NCBI GenBank assembly: GCA_963752345.1
Contig: CAVVYA010000002.1
Location: forward strand, 62,001-126,000
DNA from: CAVVYA01 sp963752345
GTDB lineage: Bacteria > Pseudomonadota > Alphaproteobacteria > SMXQ01
Direction: 5' to 3'
Length of the DNA stretch: 64,000 nt
Part shown: positions 9,265 through 19,105 of the stretch, piece by piece
Layout: each line of letters starts with the position of its first letter
How positions within the stretch are numbered: the stretch's first letter is position 1
Position numbers and translations under genes: made by a program
The notes under the pieces: generated by a model
Database searches by the model: none
Seen by the model: only the letters and a program-made list of their open reading frames with translations
What the model was told of the DNA's origin: nothing

Positions 9265-9300
9265 GAAAAAGGGCTGTCCTCGGGCGGCCCTTTTTCATTT
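9265..9300 (+). terminator. Rho-independent terminator after the amidohydrolase gene
   Basis: Stem AAAAGGGC with GCCCTTTT around a 12-nt loop, followed by a T-rich run. It lies 24 nt after the amidohydrolase stop. The A-run on its other side means it could also work weakly for the convergent hyu operon. The remaining bases to 9501 hold no convincing gene. Confidence 0.8.
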
Positions 9301-9501
9301 CTTTTTTCAGGACTGATAGGCATGAGCTCCGCGCTTGCCGGGACCGCCCGGATCGAAGCGGCTGCCGGCGAGACGCGCGACGCCGATGCGCGCTCCCCGT
9401 TTTAAAGCCGCGCGCCGCCAGTTGCTCGGCCAGCTTCTCGGCGCGGCCCTGGTGATCTCCAGCCTATCGGTATGCGACAGCGAGTCAGGATCTTTTGGCC
9501 G

Positions 9502-11154
9502 TCACTTTGTCCCGTAATCCCGGCTCACGGCTTCGGGCGTGGCGGCGCCCTCGGCCTGGTCGCGGGCCAGCGCCGCGCGGTCGCGCTCGCGCGGCTCGCC
9601 ATAGCCGCCGCCGCCCGCGCTTTCGAGCAGGAAGCGCTCGCCGGCCTTCATCTCGAACCGGCCGGAGGCGGGGGTGAGCGTTTCGTCGGGCTGGCCCAGG
9701 CGGATGACGAAGCGGCTGGCGCGCCCCGGCTTGCCGCCGGCCAGGCCATTGGGCGGGAACCTGGCGCGGTCGTAGCGCCGGATCACGGTGGCATCTTCGA
9801 GCAACTCGTATTCGCGGCGGAAGCTCAGGCCGCCGCGCCACCGGCCGGCGCCGCCGAAATCGGCGATCATTTCGAAGCGGGTGACGCGGCACGGGTATTC
9901 CAATTCGAGGATCTCGATCGGCGTGACGTGCAGGTTGCTCAAGTGAGTCGCCGTTGCCGAGGCGCCGTCGTGGCCCTGGCCGCCGCCGTAGGCCGAGCCG
10001 AGGATTTCGTATTGCATGTTCGACTGGCCGGCGCGGCCCTTGCTCCAGGCGATGCTGAGAGCGCCCGACGAGCCGGCGTTGGCGGCGGCGCGCGCCGGGT
10101 GGAAATGGGCCAGCGCCTCGAGGATCACGTCGACCAGCTTGAGATTGACCATTTGGTAGCTGGAAACCGGCGCGGGCGCCTCGGCATTGGTGATGGTGCG
10201 CGGCGCATAGGTGAAGCGCACCACGTCGCGCATGCCGTCGTTGGACTGCAGATCGGGCCCGAGCGCGCCGATCAGCGAATAGAACACGCAGGCCTCGACC
10301 ATGGAAGGCCGCAGATTGATCGGTCCCTTGGCCTGCGGGTCGCTCTGGGTGAAATCGAACGCGGCGATGCCGTCCTTGATGGTCACCGTACAGGCGAGCT
10401 TGACCGGCTTGTCGAGCACGATGCCGTCGGTATCGACGAAGCCTTCGGCGGACGCGCTGCCTTCCGGCAGTTTGGCGATGGCGGTGCGCAGTTCGTCCGC
10501 CGCACCTTGAAGAATGGCGGCGAATGAGTCGGTGACGGTCTTGGCGCCGAAGCGCTGGCACAGTTCGCCAACGCGCGTCGCCCCGATGCGGGTCACGGCG
10601 ATCTGGGCGCGCACGTCGCCGCGCACCAATTCGGGCTGCCGGCTGTTGGCGAGGATCAGCCGTTCGATGTCGGGCAGTTCGCGGCCGGCGTCCCAGATCT
10701 TGATCGGCGGCACGAGCAGCCCTTCATGGAAAATTTCCGTGGCGCTCGCCGATGTCGAGCCCGGCATCGTGCCGCCGATATCGGCTTTGTGGGCGATCGA
10801 GCCCGAGAAGGCGACGAGCTCGCCATTGGCGAATACCGGCGCCACGAAGGCCATGTCGGAAACGTGGGGCAGCCCGCCCTCGTAAGGGTGGTTACAGACG
10901 AACACGTCGCCGTCTTTCAGATTGCCGTCGCCGTACAGCTCGAGAATTCTTCCGACCAGGTGGCGATAGACCGGCGCGTGGAAGAACATCGGCGGGGCGA
11001 CGATCAGCCGGCCGTCGCGGTCGAGGATGACGCAACTGAAATCGCGCAATTCGCGGATGATGGTGGAATAGCCCGAGCGATAGAAATGATAGTGCATCTC
11101 GTCGACCAGGCTGGCGATCTTGTTGCGCAGGATCTGGATGGTGACGGCGTCCAT
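9502..11154 (-). CDS. hyuB: Hydantoinase B / oxoprolinase family protein
   Basis: Beta subunit of an ATP-dependent hydantoinase, oxoprolinase or acetone carboxylase type enzyme, 550 residues, normal for HyuB. Recognisable segments are 'ILRNKIASLVDEMHYHFYRS' near the N-terminus, 'FVCNHPYEGGLPHVSDMAF', 'HKADIGGTMPGS', 'YGGGQGHDG' and 'LLESAGGGGYGEP' at the end. The ATG at 11154 lies 2 nt after the hyuA stop, so the two subunits are coupled and presumably form a complex. A very long open reading in the same frame extending into hyuA is a GC-driven shadow. HyuA/HyuB pairs differ widely in substrate, so none is claimed here. Confidence 0.93.
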   Translation of the reverse strand: MDAVTIQILRNKIASLVDEMHYHFYRSGYSTIIRELRDFSCVILDRDGRLIVAPPMFFHAPVYRHLVGRILELYGDGNLKDGDVFVCNHPYEGGLPHVSDMAFVAPVFANGELVAFSGSIAHKADIGGTMPGSTSASATEIFHEGLLVPPIKIWDAGRELPDIERLILANSRQPELVRGDVRAQIAVTRIGATRVGELCQRFGAKTVTDSFAAILQGAADELRTAIAKLPEGSASAEGFVDTDGIVLDKPVKLACTVTIKDGIAAFDFTQSDPQAKGPINLRPSMVEACVFYSLIGALGPDLQSNDGMRDVVRFTYAPRTITNAEAPAPVSSYQMVNLKLVDVILEALAHFHPARAAANAGSSGALSIAWSKGRAGQSNMQYEILGSAYGGGQGHDGASATATHLSNLHVTPIEILELEYPCRVTRFEMIADFGGAGRWRGGLSFRREYELLEDATVIRRYDRARFPPNGLAGGKPGRASRFVIRLGQPDETLTPASGRFEMKAGERFLLESAGGGGYGEPRERDRAALARDQAEGAATPEAVSRDYGTK

Positions 11155-11156
11155 GC

Positions 11157-13250
11157 TCACCCCTCCCGTTCCAGGATCAGGTTGCGGTAGGCATCCACCC
11201 GCGCGCTCCAATGGGCCGGAATGACCGTCGTCGCATCGAACTGCTCGACGATGGCCGGACCATAAATCTCGGTCCCGATGTGCAGCTTGTCGCGCTCGTA
11301 GAGCTTGGCCGGCGTGGCGGTCTGGCCCTCGAAATAGACGTTGCGCGTGCCCTTCGCCGCATCCTGGGCATTGCGGATGGTGCCGGGCGGTTCGGCGATG
11401 GGCTGGTATTTCGGCACGGCGACGCGCACGCGCAACCGGTAGCTCACCAGTTCCACCGGTTTCTCCTGCGCGGCATGGCCATGGATCTGGGCGTGGCGCT
11501 CGTCGAAGCGGGCGCGTGCATCGACCAGCGACCGGGCCTCCAGCCGACCCTCGTAGAGCCCGTCGAGCGGCGTGCGCAGCTCGTAGCCCTGGCCGGTGTA
11601 GCGCAGGTCGAGCTCGCGCAGGAACTGCGCGTGTCCGTCGCTCATGCCTTCGGAGGCGAGAGCCTCGCGCGCCTTGGCCTCCAGTTCGCGGAAGATCGCC
11701 TCCGCGTGCTCCGGCGTCAGCGCGGCGAGCGGCTGCAGTTCCGAGCGGATGTAGTCGTGCACCACGTCGGTGCAGAGCAGGCCGAGCGCGGAGAAGGCAC
11801 CGGGGCGCGCCGGCACCAGGATGCGGCGCATGCCGAGCTCCTCTGCCACCGCCGCCGCATGGACCGCGCCGGCGCCGCCGAATGGCAGCAGGGTGAAGGC
11901 CGACAGATCGACGCCGCGCTTGGCGGCGAACACGCGCACCTCGTCGGCCATGCGCATGTCGACGATGCGGCGGATGCCGGCTGCGGCCTGCAGCACGCTC
12001 AGGTTCAGCGGCTTGGCGATATGGCGTTCGAGCGCGGCATGGGACGCCTGGGCATCCAGCGTCTGCGTGCCGCCGAGAAAATACGCGGGATTGAGGAAGC
12101 CGCAAACCACGTCGGCGTCGGTCACGGCCGGCTGGCTGCCGCCGCGGCCGTAGCAGGCGGGGCCGGGGTCGGCGCCGGCGCTCTGCGGCCCGACAGTGAG
12201 GAAGCCGCCGTTGTCGATCGCGGCGATCGAACCGCCGCCGGCCGAGATGGTGGTCATGTCGAGCGCCGGCACATCGAGCTGGCGCCGCGCGATGGTGCCT
12301 TCGGTCACCTCCAGCGGCACGCCGCCTTCGATGAAGGCGATGTCGCAGCTCGTGCCGCCCATGTCGAGGGTGACCAGCCCGCTCATCGCCTCGTCCTTGG
12401 CGAGATAGGCGCTCGCCTGGGCGCCGGCCGCCGGTCCGGAGAACAGGGTATGCACGGTCTTGCCGCCGGCGATTGCGGCGGCGAAGGGCATGACGCCGCC
12501 GTTCGACTGCATGAGGAAGCGCTGGTGGGTATGGATGTCGGCCGCGTCGAGCCCCTTGCTCAGATGGTCGATGTAGCGCACCAGCACCGGCTCGAGATAG
12601 GCGTTGAGCAGGGTGGTCGACAGACGCGGCCATTCGCGGATGCGCGGCAGCACCTCGCTCGAGATCGAGACGGAGACGCCGGGGAATTCCGCCAGGATGA
12701 TGCGGCGCGTCTCCTCCTCATGGGCCGGGTTCATGAAGGAGAACAGGTAGCAGACGGCGATGGATTGCACGCCCGCATCCTTCAGCGCGCGCGCCGCCTG
12801 CCGCACCGCGTCGCGGTCGAGCGGCAATAACACTTTGCCCGAGAAATCCGAACGCTCTGGAATTTCCTTGGTCAGGCTCTGCGGCGCGATGGGCCTCGGC
12901 TTCTCGTAGAAATAGTCGAACGGGTTGCCGTCGCGTGCCTGGTTCTGGGTCTCCTGCACCGCGCGGTAGCCCTTGGTGATGAGCAGGCCGACCTTGGCGC
13001 CGCGCATTTCCAGGAGTGCGTTGGTGGTGATGGTGGTGCCGTGGGCGAAGAAACCGATCTCGTCGGGGTTTACGCCGCGGGCGATGAACTTCGCGACACC
13101 GTCGAGCACGCCGAGCGCCGGATTCTTCGGCGTGCTCGCCACCTTCTCGACCATGAGCGTGCCGCTCTCCGCGTCGAGCAGCACCAGGTCGGTGTGGGTG
13201 CCGCCCACGTCGACGCCGAGCCGGTAACGCGGACCACCGAGGATCGCCAT
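11157..13250 (-). CDS. hyuA: Hydantoinase A / oxoprolinase family protein
   Basis: ATP-binding alpha subunit of a hydantoinase/oxoprolinase enzyme, 697 residues. The N-terminal phosphate-binding motif is 'LGVDVGGTHTDLVLLD', followed by 'FAHGTTITTNALLE'. The central actin-like fold shows 'TLDMGGTSCDIAFIEGG' and 'GADPGPACYGRGG', and the C-terminal part has 'LPFGGAGAVHAAAVAEELG'. It starts 1 nt after the acyl-CoA synthetase stop and ends 2 nt before hyuB, so it is the fourth gene of a tightly packed operon. Family members include 5-oxoprolinase, N-methylhydantoinase and acetone carboxylase subunits. The company of an amidohydrolase and a CoA ligase favours amide or lactam catabolism. Confidence 0.93.
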   Translation of the reverse strand: MAILGGPRYRLGVDVGGTHTDLVLLDAESGTLMVEKVASTPKNPALGVLDGVAKFIARGVNPDEIGFFAHGTTITTNALLEMRGAKVGLLITKGYRAVQETQNQARDGNPFDYFYEKPRPIAPQSLTKEIPERSDFSGKVLLPLDRDAVRQAARALKDAGVQSIAVCYLFSFMNPAHEEETRRIILAEFPGVSVSISSEVLPRIREWPRLSTTLLNAYLEPVLVRYIDHLSKGLDAADIHTHQRFLMQSNGGVMPFAAAIAGGKTVHTLFSGPAAGAQASAYLAKDEAMSGLVTLDMGGTSCDIAFIEGGVPLEVTEGTIARRQLDVPALDMTTISAGGGSIAAIDNGGFLTVGPQSAGADPGPACYGRGGSQPAVTDADVVCGFLNPAYFLGGTQTLDAQASHAALERHIAKPLNLSVLQAAAGIRRIVDMRMADEVRVFAAKRGVDLSAFTLLPFGGAGAVHAAAVAEELGMRRILVPARPGAFSALGLLCTDVVHDYIRSELQPLAALTPEHAEAIFRELEAKAREALASEGMSDGHAQFLRELDLRYTGQGYELRTPLDGLYEGRLEARSLVDARARFDERHAQIHGHAAQEKPVELVSYRLRVRVAVPKYQPIAEPPGTIRNAQDAAKGTRNVYFEGQTATPAKLYERDKLHIGTEIYGPAIVEQFDATTVIPAHWSARVDAYRNLILEREG

Positions 13251-13251
13251 C

Positions 13252-15457
13252 CTATTGCTTGTCTCCTCCCCGCAGAATCACCAGCGCATCGAGCGCGATG
13301 CCGCCCTTGCCCTTGGGCAGGGCGACGAACGGGTTGACGTCGATCGATTCGATGACGTCGCCGAGGTCGAGCGCAATGCGCGACAGCGCCACCAGCGCCT
13401 TGACCACGGCCTTGCGGTCATAGGGGCCGGCGCCGCGGTAACCGTCGAGCAGCTTGGCCGCCTTGGTGCGGCCGATCAGCGCGTCGGCCGCCGCCGCGTC
13501 GGTCACCGGCCTGGAGAAGGCGACGTCCTTGTAGAGCTCGAGATTGACGCCGCCGCTGCCGACCATGACCACCGGGCCGACCTCCGGATCGCGCGTCATG
13601 CCGAGCACCAGCTCGATGCCGCCGGTCACCTGCTGGGCGATCAGCATGCCCTCGACCGTGGCGCTGCGTTTGTAGCGTCGCACGTTCTTGAGGATCGTGT
13701 CGTAGCCCTTGCGCACGGCGGCCGGTGAATCGAGGCCGAGCAGCACGGCGCCAGCGTCGGACTTATGGGTGATCTCTTCCGAAATCGCTTTCAATACCAC
13801 CGGAAAGCCGATGGCCTTGGCCTCGCGCGCCGCGGCGGCCGGGCTTTCCGCCACCGCTTCCTTCGGCGGCTTGATGCCATAGGCCTTGAGCAGCGCCTTC
13901 GACTCGACCTCGGTCAGCGCGCGGGCCGCGCCCGACTGACCGGCGATCTTGCGGATGCGCTGGGCGATGGCGGGCGGCTTGCCAGCCGTCGTGCGTGGCG
14001 CTTTCGTGGCAGCCGCCTTGCGCGCCGCATAGTCGGTCACATTGCGAATGGTGCGCAGGGTCTTGTCCGGTTCCTGCAGGAAGGGCAGGTGGGGCAGTTC
14101 GGCGTGTAGTTGGCGGCTGTGATCGGACAGGCCGTAGGAGATCATGCTGACATAGGAAATCGGCTTGCCGCCCTCGGCGTTCTCCCGCGCCGCGATCTTC
14201 TCCACCTCGCGCAGGTTGCTGGTCTTGCGCTCGGCGCCTTCGGGCGCGCGCGGCAGCTCTTCCTGCAGCAGCACGATATCGATGCCCGGGTCGGCCAGCA
14301 TGGCCTCGACGCAATCGAGGTAGGCCTGCTGGCTCGACAGCGCCGCGAAGCCGGAATCGAGCGGGTTGCCGACGATGCTGCCGACGCCGAGGATCCTGGA
14401 CAGCTTGTCGCGCGTCTGCGGCGCGAGCTCGGCGAACTTGAGGCCGTTGTTGGACGCCGCGTCGAGCAACAGGCCGCGCAATCCGCCCGAGAAGGTCACC
14501 GCGCCGAGCCCGGCGCCCTTGGGCAGCCGCGCATAGACGAAATACTCGACCAGTTCGACCACCTCGTCCATGTTGCGCGCGCGCACCACGCCGGCGGCGC
14601 CCGCCACCGCGTCGAATGCCTCCATGGCGCCGGCCAAGGCACCCGTATGGGCCATGGCGGCCGCGCGGCCCTCCGCCGAAGCGCCGAGCTTCATCACCAC
14701 GACCGGTTTGCCGGCCTCGCGCGCGTCGCGGCACGCGGAAAGGAACGCGTCCGCGTCATGGATCGATTCGAGATAGGAGACGATGACCTTGGTCTGCGGG
14801 TCGGCGGCGAAATAGCGGATGTAATCGGCATTGGTCAGGCCGGTCTCGTTGCCGCTGGTGATGATATAGCCGACATCGCAGCCGCGCTCTTCCAGCGTGC
14901 GCTTGATCGCCATCAGCAGGCCGCCAGACTGGCCGATGATCGCCACGCCGCCCGCGGTCACGCGCTGCGGCCGGTCGTCCGGCATGGTGACCAAGTGGGC
15001 GGCGGCCGAGATATTGCCGAGGCAGTTGGGGCCCGACACGGCGATGCCGGTTTCCTCGATCACCCGGCGCAGCTCGGCGGCGACCGCCTTGCCTGCGCCG
15101 CCCTCGGCCTCCTCGAAGCCCGAGCTGATGATGGTGGCGCTGCGCGCGCCGGCCTGGGCGGCCTCGCGCAGGCTCGCCGGCACGGCGGCCGCGGGCACCA
15201 GCACGACGATGTGGTCGGGCTTCTCCGGCAGGTCGCCATAAGCGCGATAGCATTTCACGTCCCACACCGTGTCGCGGCCCGGGATTCATCGGGAAGATCT
15301 TTCCCGGAAAGCTGTAGCGCTGCAGGTTGCGGAACACCCGCGTGGTCCACGAGCCCGGCTTGTCGGTGGCGCCGAGGATCACGACGTTGCGCGGGTTGAG
15401 CAGCGCCGCGACCTTGTCGTTGTTGTTCTTGGTTGCCGGCTTGTTGGTTCCCCACAT
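13252..15457 (-). CDS. ADP-forming acyl-CoA synthetase, frameshifted near 15281
   Basis: Fused NDP-forming acyl-CoA synthetase (ACD family), which interconverts acyl-CoA, ADP and phosphate with acid, ATP and CoA. The CoA-binding domain starts at 15457 behind a GGAGGAAG ribosome site, with 'NPRNVVILGATDKPGSW'. The frame then breaks at the CCCGGG run at 15278-15284. One extra C there explains everything: the corrected join reads 'FPMNPGRDTVWDVKCYRAYG'. After it come the ligase domain with the phosphohistidine motif 'AHTGALAG' and a C-terminal ATP-grasp domain ('ALLKAYGIKPPKE', 'IDVNPFVALPKG'). The corrected length is 734 aa, typical. As written, the readable 671-aa part lacks the CoA-binding N-terminus. 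Substrate unknown. Confidence 0.88.
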
Positions 15458-15489
15458 GGGTGCGCTTCCTCCAGAATGTTCTGCTCTTG

Positions 15490-17252
15490 TCATTGACTGT
15501 AGGCGTCCGACGCGCTGCGCCGCGACAGGACGTAGAAGATAAAGGCGATGACGGTCATCAGGGCGGTCCACGACAGGCCGAGCGCCGCGAGCTCGGTGCC
15601 CTGGCCGTTGCTCCACATGTCGAACATGGCGACCGCCATGGTCTGCGAATTGGGTCCGGCGAGCAGGATCGGCAGCGACAGCACGCGCGCGGCGAGCAGG
15701 AAGATGAACAGCCAGCCGGCGAAGATGGCGGGCGCCAGCAGCGGCGCGATGACGCGGCGCAGCGTCGTCAGGGGCGTGGCGCCGGCGACGCTGGCGGCTT
15801 CCTCGAGCTCGTTATGGATCTGCAGCACGCCGGTGTAGCTGTAGCGCATGCCGTAGGGCAGGTAGCGCACGACGAAGGCGATGATCAGAATCCACACCGT
15901 GCCGTAAATCTTGAACGGCAGCGCCAGGGCGACCTGCATGATGGCGACGCCGAGCACGATGCCCGGGAAGATCAGCGGCGCGCTGGCGAGCTGGTCGAGC
16001 ACGGCGCCGCCGGGCCGCCGCCGCGCGGCGATCCAGCCGGCAAGCAGGGTGAGCGCCATGGTGATGGTGGCGGCCGCCGCGGCGACGAACACCGTGTTCC
16101 ACGCCAGGCCGAAATAGAGGCCGGAGGCGAACACGGCGCGATAGTTCTCGAACGAGAGCAGCGACAGGGCCTTGACCGAGAAGGTCTGATAGAACGGCAG
16201 CAGCGAGGCCCAGACCAGCACCAGGGTCGGCAGGCCGAGCACCAGCAGGAAATTCACCAGGATGATGGCGCCCGCGAGGAGGCGGCCCTTGCCGAGGTCG
16301 AAGGCGCGCGGGCGGAAGCCCTTGCCGGTCACCGTATGGTAGCGCTCGGCGTGTTTCGAGATGCGGCCGTAGAAATAGAGCAGCACGCCGACGACGACGA
16401 GCAGCACGCTGGCGAAGGCGCTGGCATAGCCGAGGTCGGGCGGCACGCGGCCGCGGATCTCGAGGAAGATGTCGGTGGTCAGCACATGCACGCGGCCCGG
16501 AATGCCGACCAGGGCGGGCACCTCGAACGCCTCGATGGCGCGGATGAACACCAGCATGGCGAGCGCCAGCAGGGCCGGCATCGCCATCTTGAAGGTGACG
16601 CGGCGGAAGGTCTGCCAGACGCCGGCGCCCGACATGCGCGCGGCTTCCTCGAGCTCCGGGTTGGCCGCGCGGAAGGTCGCCGAAAGCAGCAGGAAGACGA
16701 GGGGCGACCACAGGAAGCCCTCGATCATGATCATGCCGCCCAGGGAATAGACGTTGAACAGCAGGTCCGTGCTGCCGGTCAGATTGCGGTAGGTGGCATT
16801 GAGCGGCCCGGCCCGGCCGAGCAGGAACAGCCAGGCGCTGACATAGAGCACGTAGGGCGTGCCGAGCGAGATGATGGTGGTGAGATAGGCGAGCGGCTTG
16901 AACGGTGCGTTGGTGCGCTCGACCAGCCAGGCGAGCAGCCCGCCGAACAGCAGCGCCACGACCGCGCTGCCGATGGCGAACAGGACAGGAGTTGATGGCG
17001 CTGCTGATCAGCCGCGCGTCTTCCGCCAAGCGCGCGTAGTAGCGTCCGGTGAAGGGGCCGAGCGAGCCGTCGAGCCTGTTGACGAAGAAGCTGCCCTGGA
17101 CCAGGAACCACAGCGGCGGGATCACCAGCAATCCGATGGCCAGGATGAGCAGCAGCGTGCCGGAGCGCCGGCAGCGGCAGGCGGGCGAGCAGGCCCGGCC
17201 GCCGGGTCTGCTCGGCCGCCATGCCGGCGGCGGAGGGAAGCGCTTGGGTCAC
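15490..17252 (-). CDS. Iron(III)-type two-domain ABC transporter permease, two frameshifts
   Basis: FbpB/ThiP-like permease with two fused membrane domains, 586 aa after correction. Two EAA loops are visible, 'EEAARMSGAGVWQTFRRV' and 'LEEAASVAGATPLTTLRRV', each among about six membrane helices. Two single-base insertions break the N-terminus, near 17159-17162 and in the GG at 16988-16989. Correcting both joins 'MTQALPSAAG', the first helix 'TLLLILAIGLLVIPPLWFL' and 'AINSVLFAIGSAVVALLFGG'. The GTG at 17252 overlaps, as GTGA, the stop of the binding-protein frame as written. The ATPase partner is not in the window. COG1840-associated permeases move iron, thiamine or organophosphonates, so the cargo is open. 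Confidence 0.85.
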
Positions 17253-17280
17253 GCGGGGTTACGCAACGCCGGGCAGGGGA

Positions 17281-18323
17281 TCAGCGGAACAGCTTGGTCG
17301 GAGATCTTCTTCCATTCCGGCAGTTTCTCGCCGAGCGTTTCCGGCGTGAAGACATTGACCTTGAACTTGCCGCCTTCGGGCGTCAGCTCCGGCTCGCGCG
17401 GCTTCACATTGGGATGCACCGGCAGATAGTCGGCGGCCTCGAACAGCTTCTGGCCTTCCTCGGAGACCATGTAGTCGATCAGCAGCTTGCCGGCGTTCGG
17501 ATGCTGAGCGTCCTTGGTGAGGGAGACGACGCTGAGCGTCGCCGTCACCGGCTCCATGGCGATCCAGGTCACAGGCGCGCCTTTCTTGGCGCTGATCACC
17601 GCGTGATGGTTGAAGATCTGCAGGGCGATGGGGAATTCGCCGGCGATCGCCTGGTCGAGCAACTGGCGCGCGCTGACGTCCATGTTGACGATCTTCTGGC
17701 CGGCGAGCTTCTTCAGGTAGTCCATGCCCTTCTGCTCGCCCATGGTGGTCAGCACATTGCCGACGAAGCCCGGGCGCGCCCGAGCTCGACATCGACGAAT
17801 TCCACGCCAGCTTGCCGCGCCATTTCGGGTCGAGCAGATCCTCGAAGCTCTTCGGCGCGTCCTTGAGCGGCACCAGGTCCGTGTTGATGCCGGGCGTCAT
17901 GTAATAGGCGTGGGTCGCGACCCACTGCTGGTCCTTGTCGACGAACTGCGGCCCCAGCGCCTTGGCGCCGTCGGGCACGTATTTGGCGACCAGGCCGGCT
18001 TCCTTGAGCGGCGGCGTCGCGCTGGTGCCGTCGAACAGGTCGGCCTGCACCTTGCCGGCGCGCGCCTCGTTGATGATCTTGAGCGCCGTATCGGAGGCAT
18101 TGGCGCGCACATACTGCACCTTGATGCCGTATTTCTTCTCGAAGTTGTCGGCGAGCGGGCGGACGAGCTGATTGACGATGACCGTGGTGTACCAGACGAC
18201 CTCGCCCTCCTTCTTGGCGGCGTCGATCAGCGCCTGGTCGGCCGCGCCGGCGGGCAGGCTGAAGGCGAGGAGGGTGCCGAAGGCGAGGGCGGATGCGGCA
18301 AGCCGCGGGCGTGTGCAAGGCAT
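17281..18323 (-). CDS. COG1840-type periplasmic substrate-binding protein, two frameshifts
   Basis: Extracellular solute-binding protein (FbpA-like fold) of the neighbouring ABC permease. A Sec signal peptide ends at about 'LPAGAADQ', followed by 'AAKKEGEVVWYTTV' and 'PLADNFEKKYGIKVQYVRAN', the family N-terminus. One extra C in a CCCGGG run at 17769-17774 splits the gene; corrected, it reads 'SSSGAPGFVGNVLTTMGE'. A second extra base in the TT at 17294-17295 garbles the end; corrected, it finishes 'EWKKISDQLFR' with a stop at 17281. As written, the frame runs on to 17249. The corrected length is 346 aa, usual for the family. The start at 18323 has AGGGAG upstream. It is the first gene of the five-gene minus-strand operon. 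Confidence 0.85.
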
Positions 18324-18528
18324 GGCGGGACTCCCTGAGGCTCTTCTGTGGCTTGCCGGTTCCGGCTTTGCCCATTGTTCGTTTCCGTGAGTTTCGCCCG
18401 CCCGGGCGGCCCAGTCAACGCGCCCCGGGAAAATCGCGAAAAGCGGTGCTCCATCGGGCTTGACCGCCGCCGTGGAATGGCGAAATCTGACCTGAGACAC
18501 CATTGCCGTATCGCCCAGGAGTTTCGCC

Positions 18529-18732
18529 ATGCCCATCCCGACGCAGACCGTGCAGGTCCAGTTGCGCGACTATCAGCTCTCGTTCCTCGAGGAGATGATG
18601 GCGAAATACAAGATCCCGGACCAGGGCAAGGCGCTCCGCGTGCTGCTCGACTACGCGGTGCAGGACGCCGACCTCGACCTGGTGTTCGACAAGAAAAACA
18701 TGCGCTGCATCGCCTGCGGCGGCGCGGTCTAG
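18529..18732 (+). CDS. Small conserved-looking protein with C-terminal CxxC
   Basis: A 67-residue protein of unknown function. The ATG follows AGGAG with good spacing. The sequence looks like a genuine small soluble protein: 'QVQLRDYQLSFLEEMMAKYK' is amphipathic, 'KALRVLLDYAV' resembles a ribbon-helix-helix or similar short helical unit, and it ends 'MRCIACGG', a CxxC that could bind metal or be redox active. It stands alone between the binding-protein operon, whose start is divergent from it, and an intergenic repeat field. No family could be named. Confidence 0.65.
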   Translation: MPIPTQTVQVQLRDYQLSFLEEMMAKYKIPDQGKALRVLLDYAVQDADLDLVFDKKNMRCIACGGAV

Positions 18733-18767
18733 GTCGTCACTCGCACATGACGGACTGATGCGGGCAT

Positions 18768-18806
18768 CCTCCCCCTCACCCCGACCCTCTCCCGCAAGGG
18801 AGAGGG
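18768..18806. repeat. C-rich/G-rich hairpin repeat, copy 1
   Basis: One of five similar intergenic sequences in the window of the form C4-rich, CACCCCGACCCTC, short loop, GAGGG. Here the loop is CGCAA between CTCTCC and GGGAGAG. It lies right after the small CxxC gene and may act as a transcription terminator or be a dispersed repeat. Confidence 0.6.
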
Positions 18807-18904
18807 TGGCAATTGGACGTGCGGGGCGCAGATCTTGGAAAGCGCGTCAAAATCGCCGAACATCCGTGGCTCGAACGAGCGACCCCAAGCGCACTATTTT
18901 CACC

Positions 18905-18996
18905 CGTCATGGCCCGATTTGGTCGGGCCATCCACGTTCTTCTTCTCTCATCCAACAGGAAAGTCGTGGATGGCCCGACCAAATCGGGCCATGACG
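18905..18996. repeat. REPIN-like paired palindromic element, copy A
   Basis: Two 32-nt arms (18905-18936 and 18965-18996) are exact reverse complements across a 28-nt spacer. Each arm is itself a hairpin: TGGCCCGA, loop TTTGG, TCGGGCCA. The arms begin CGTCATG and end CATCCACG. A second element with the same plan but different, compensated stem bases lies at 20970-21055. It is intergenic, in the 373-nt gap before the alginate lyase-like gene. Confidence 0.85.
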
Positions 18997-19035
18997 GTGA
19001 GAGGGGCCAGCGTTCAGCCTTTCACAACCTGAGAA

Positions 19036-19075
19036 CCCCCTCCCCCTCGATGGGGGAGGGCTGGGGTGGGGGTGC
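19036..19075. repeat. C-rich/G-rich hairpin repeat, copy 2 (inverted)
   Basis: CCCTCCCCCTCGATGGGGGAGGG followed by CTGGGGTGGGGG, the inverse orientation of the copies at 23932 and 24051. It directly abuts the N-terminus of the alginate lyase-like gene and probably replaced its native upstream region. Confidence 0.6.
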
Positions 19076-19105
19076 TCAGCGGTTCGTCGCAGCATCGCTG
19101 CGCTC

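Noticed and set aside
9502..12633. A 1043-codon minus-strand reading spanning hyuB and part of hyuA
   Set aside because: Its first half is hyuA in the wrong frame; hyuB starts cleanly at 11154, two bases after the hyuA stop.
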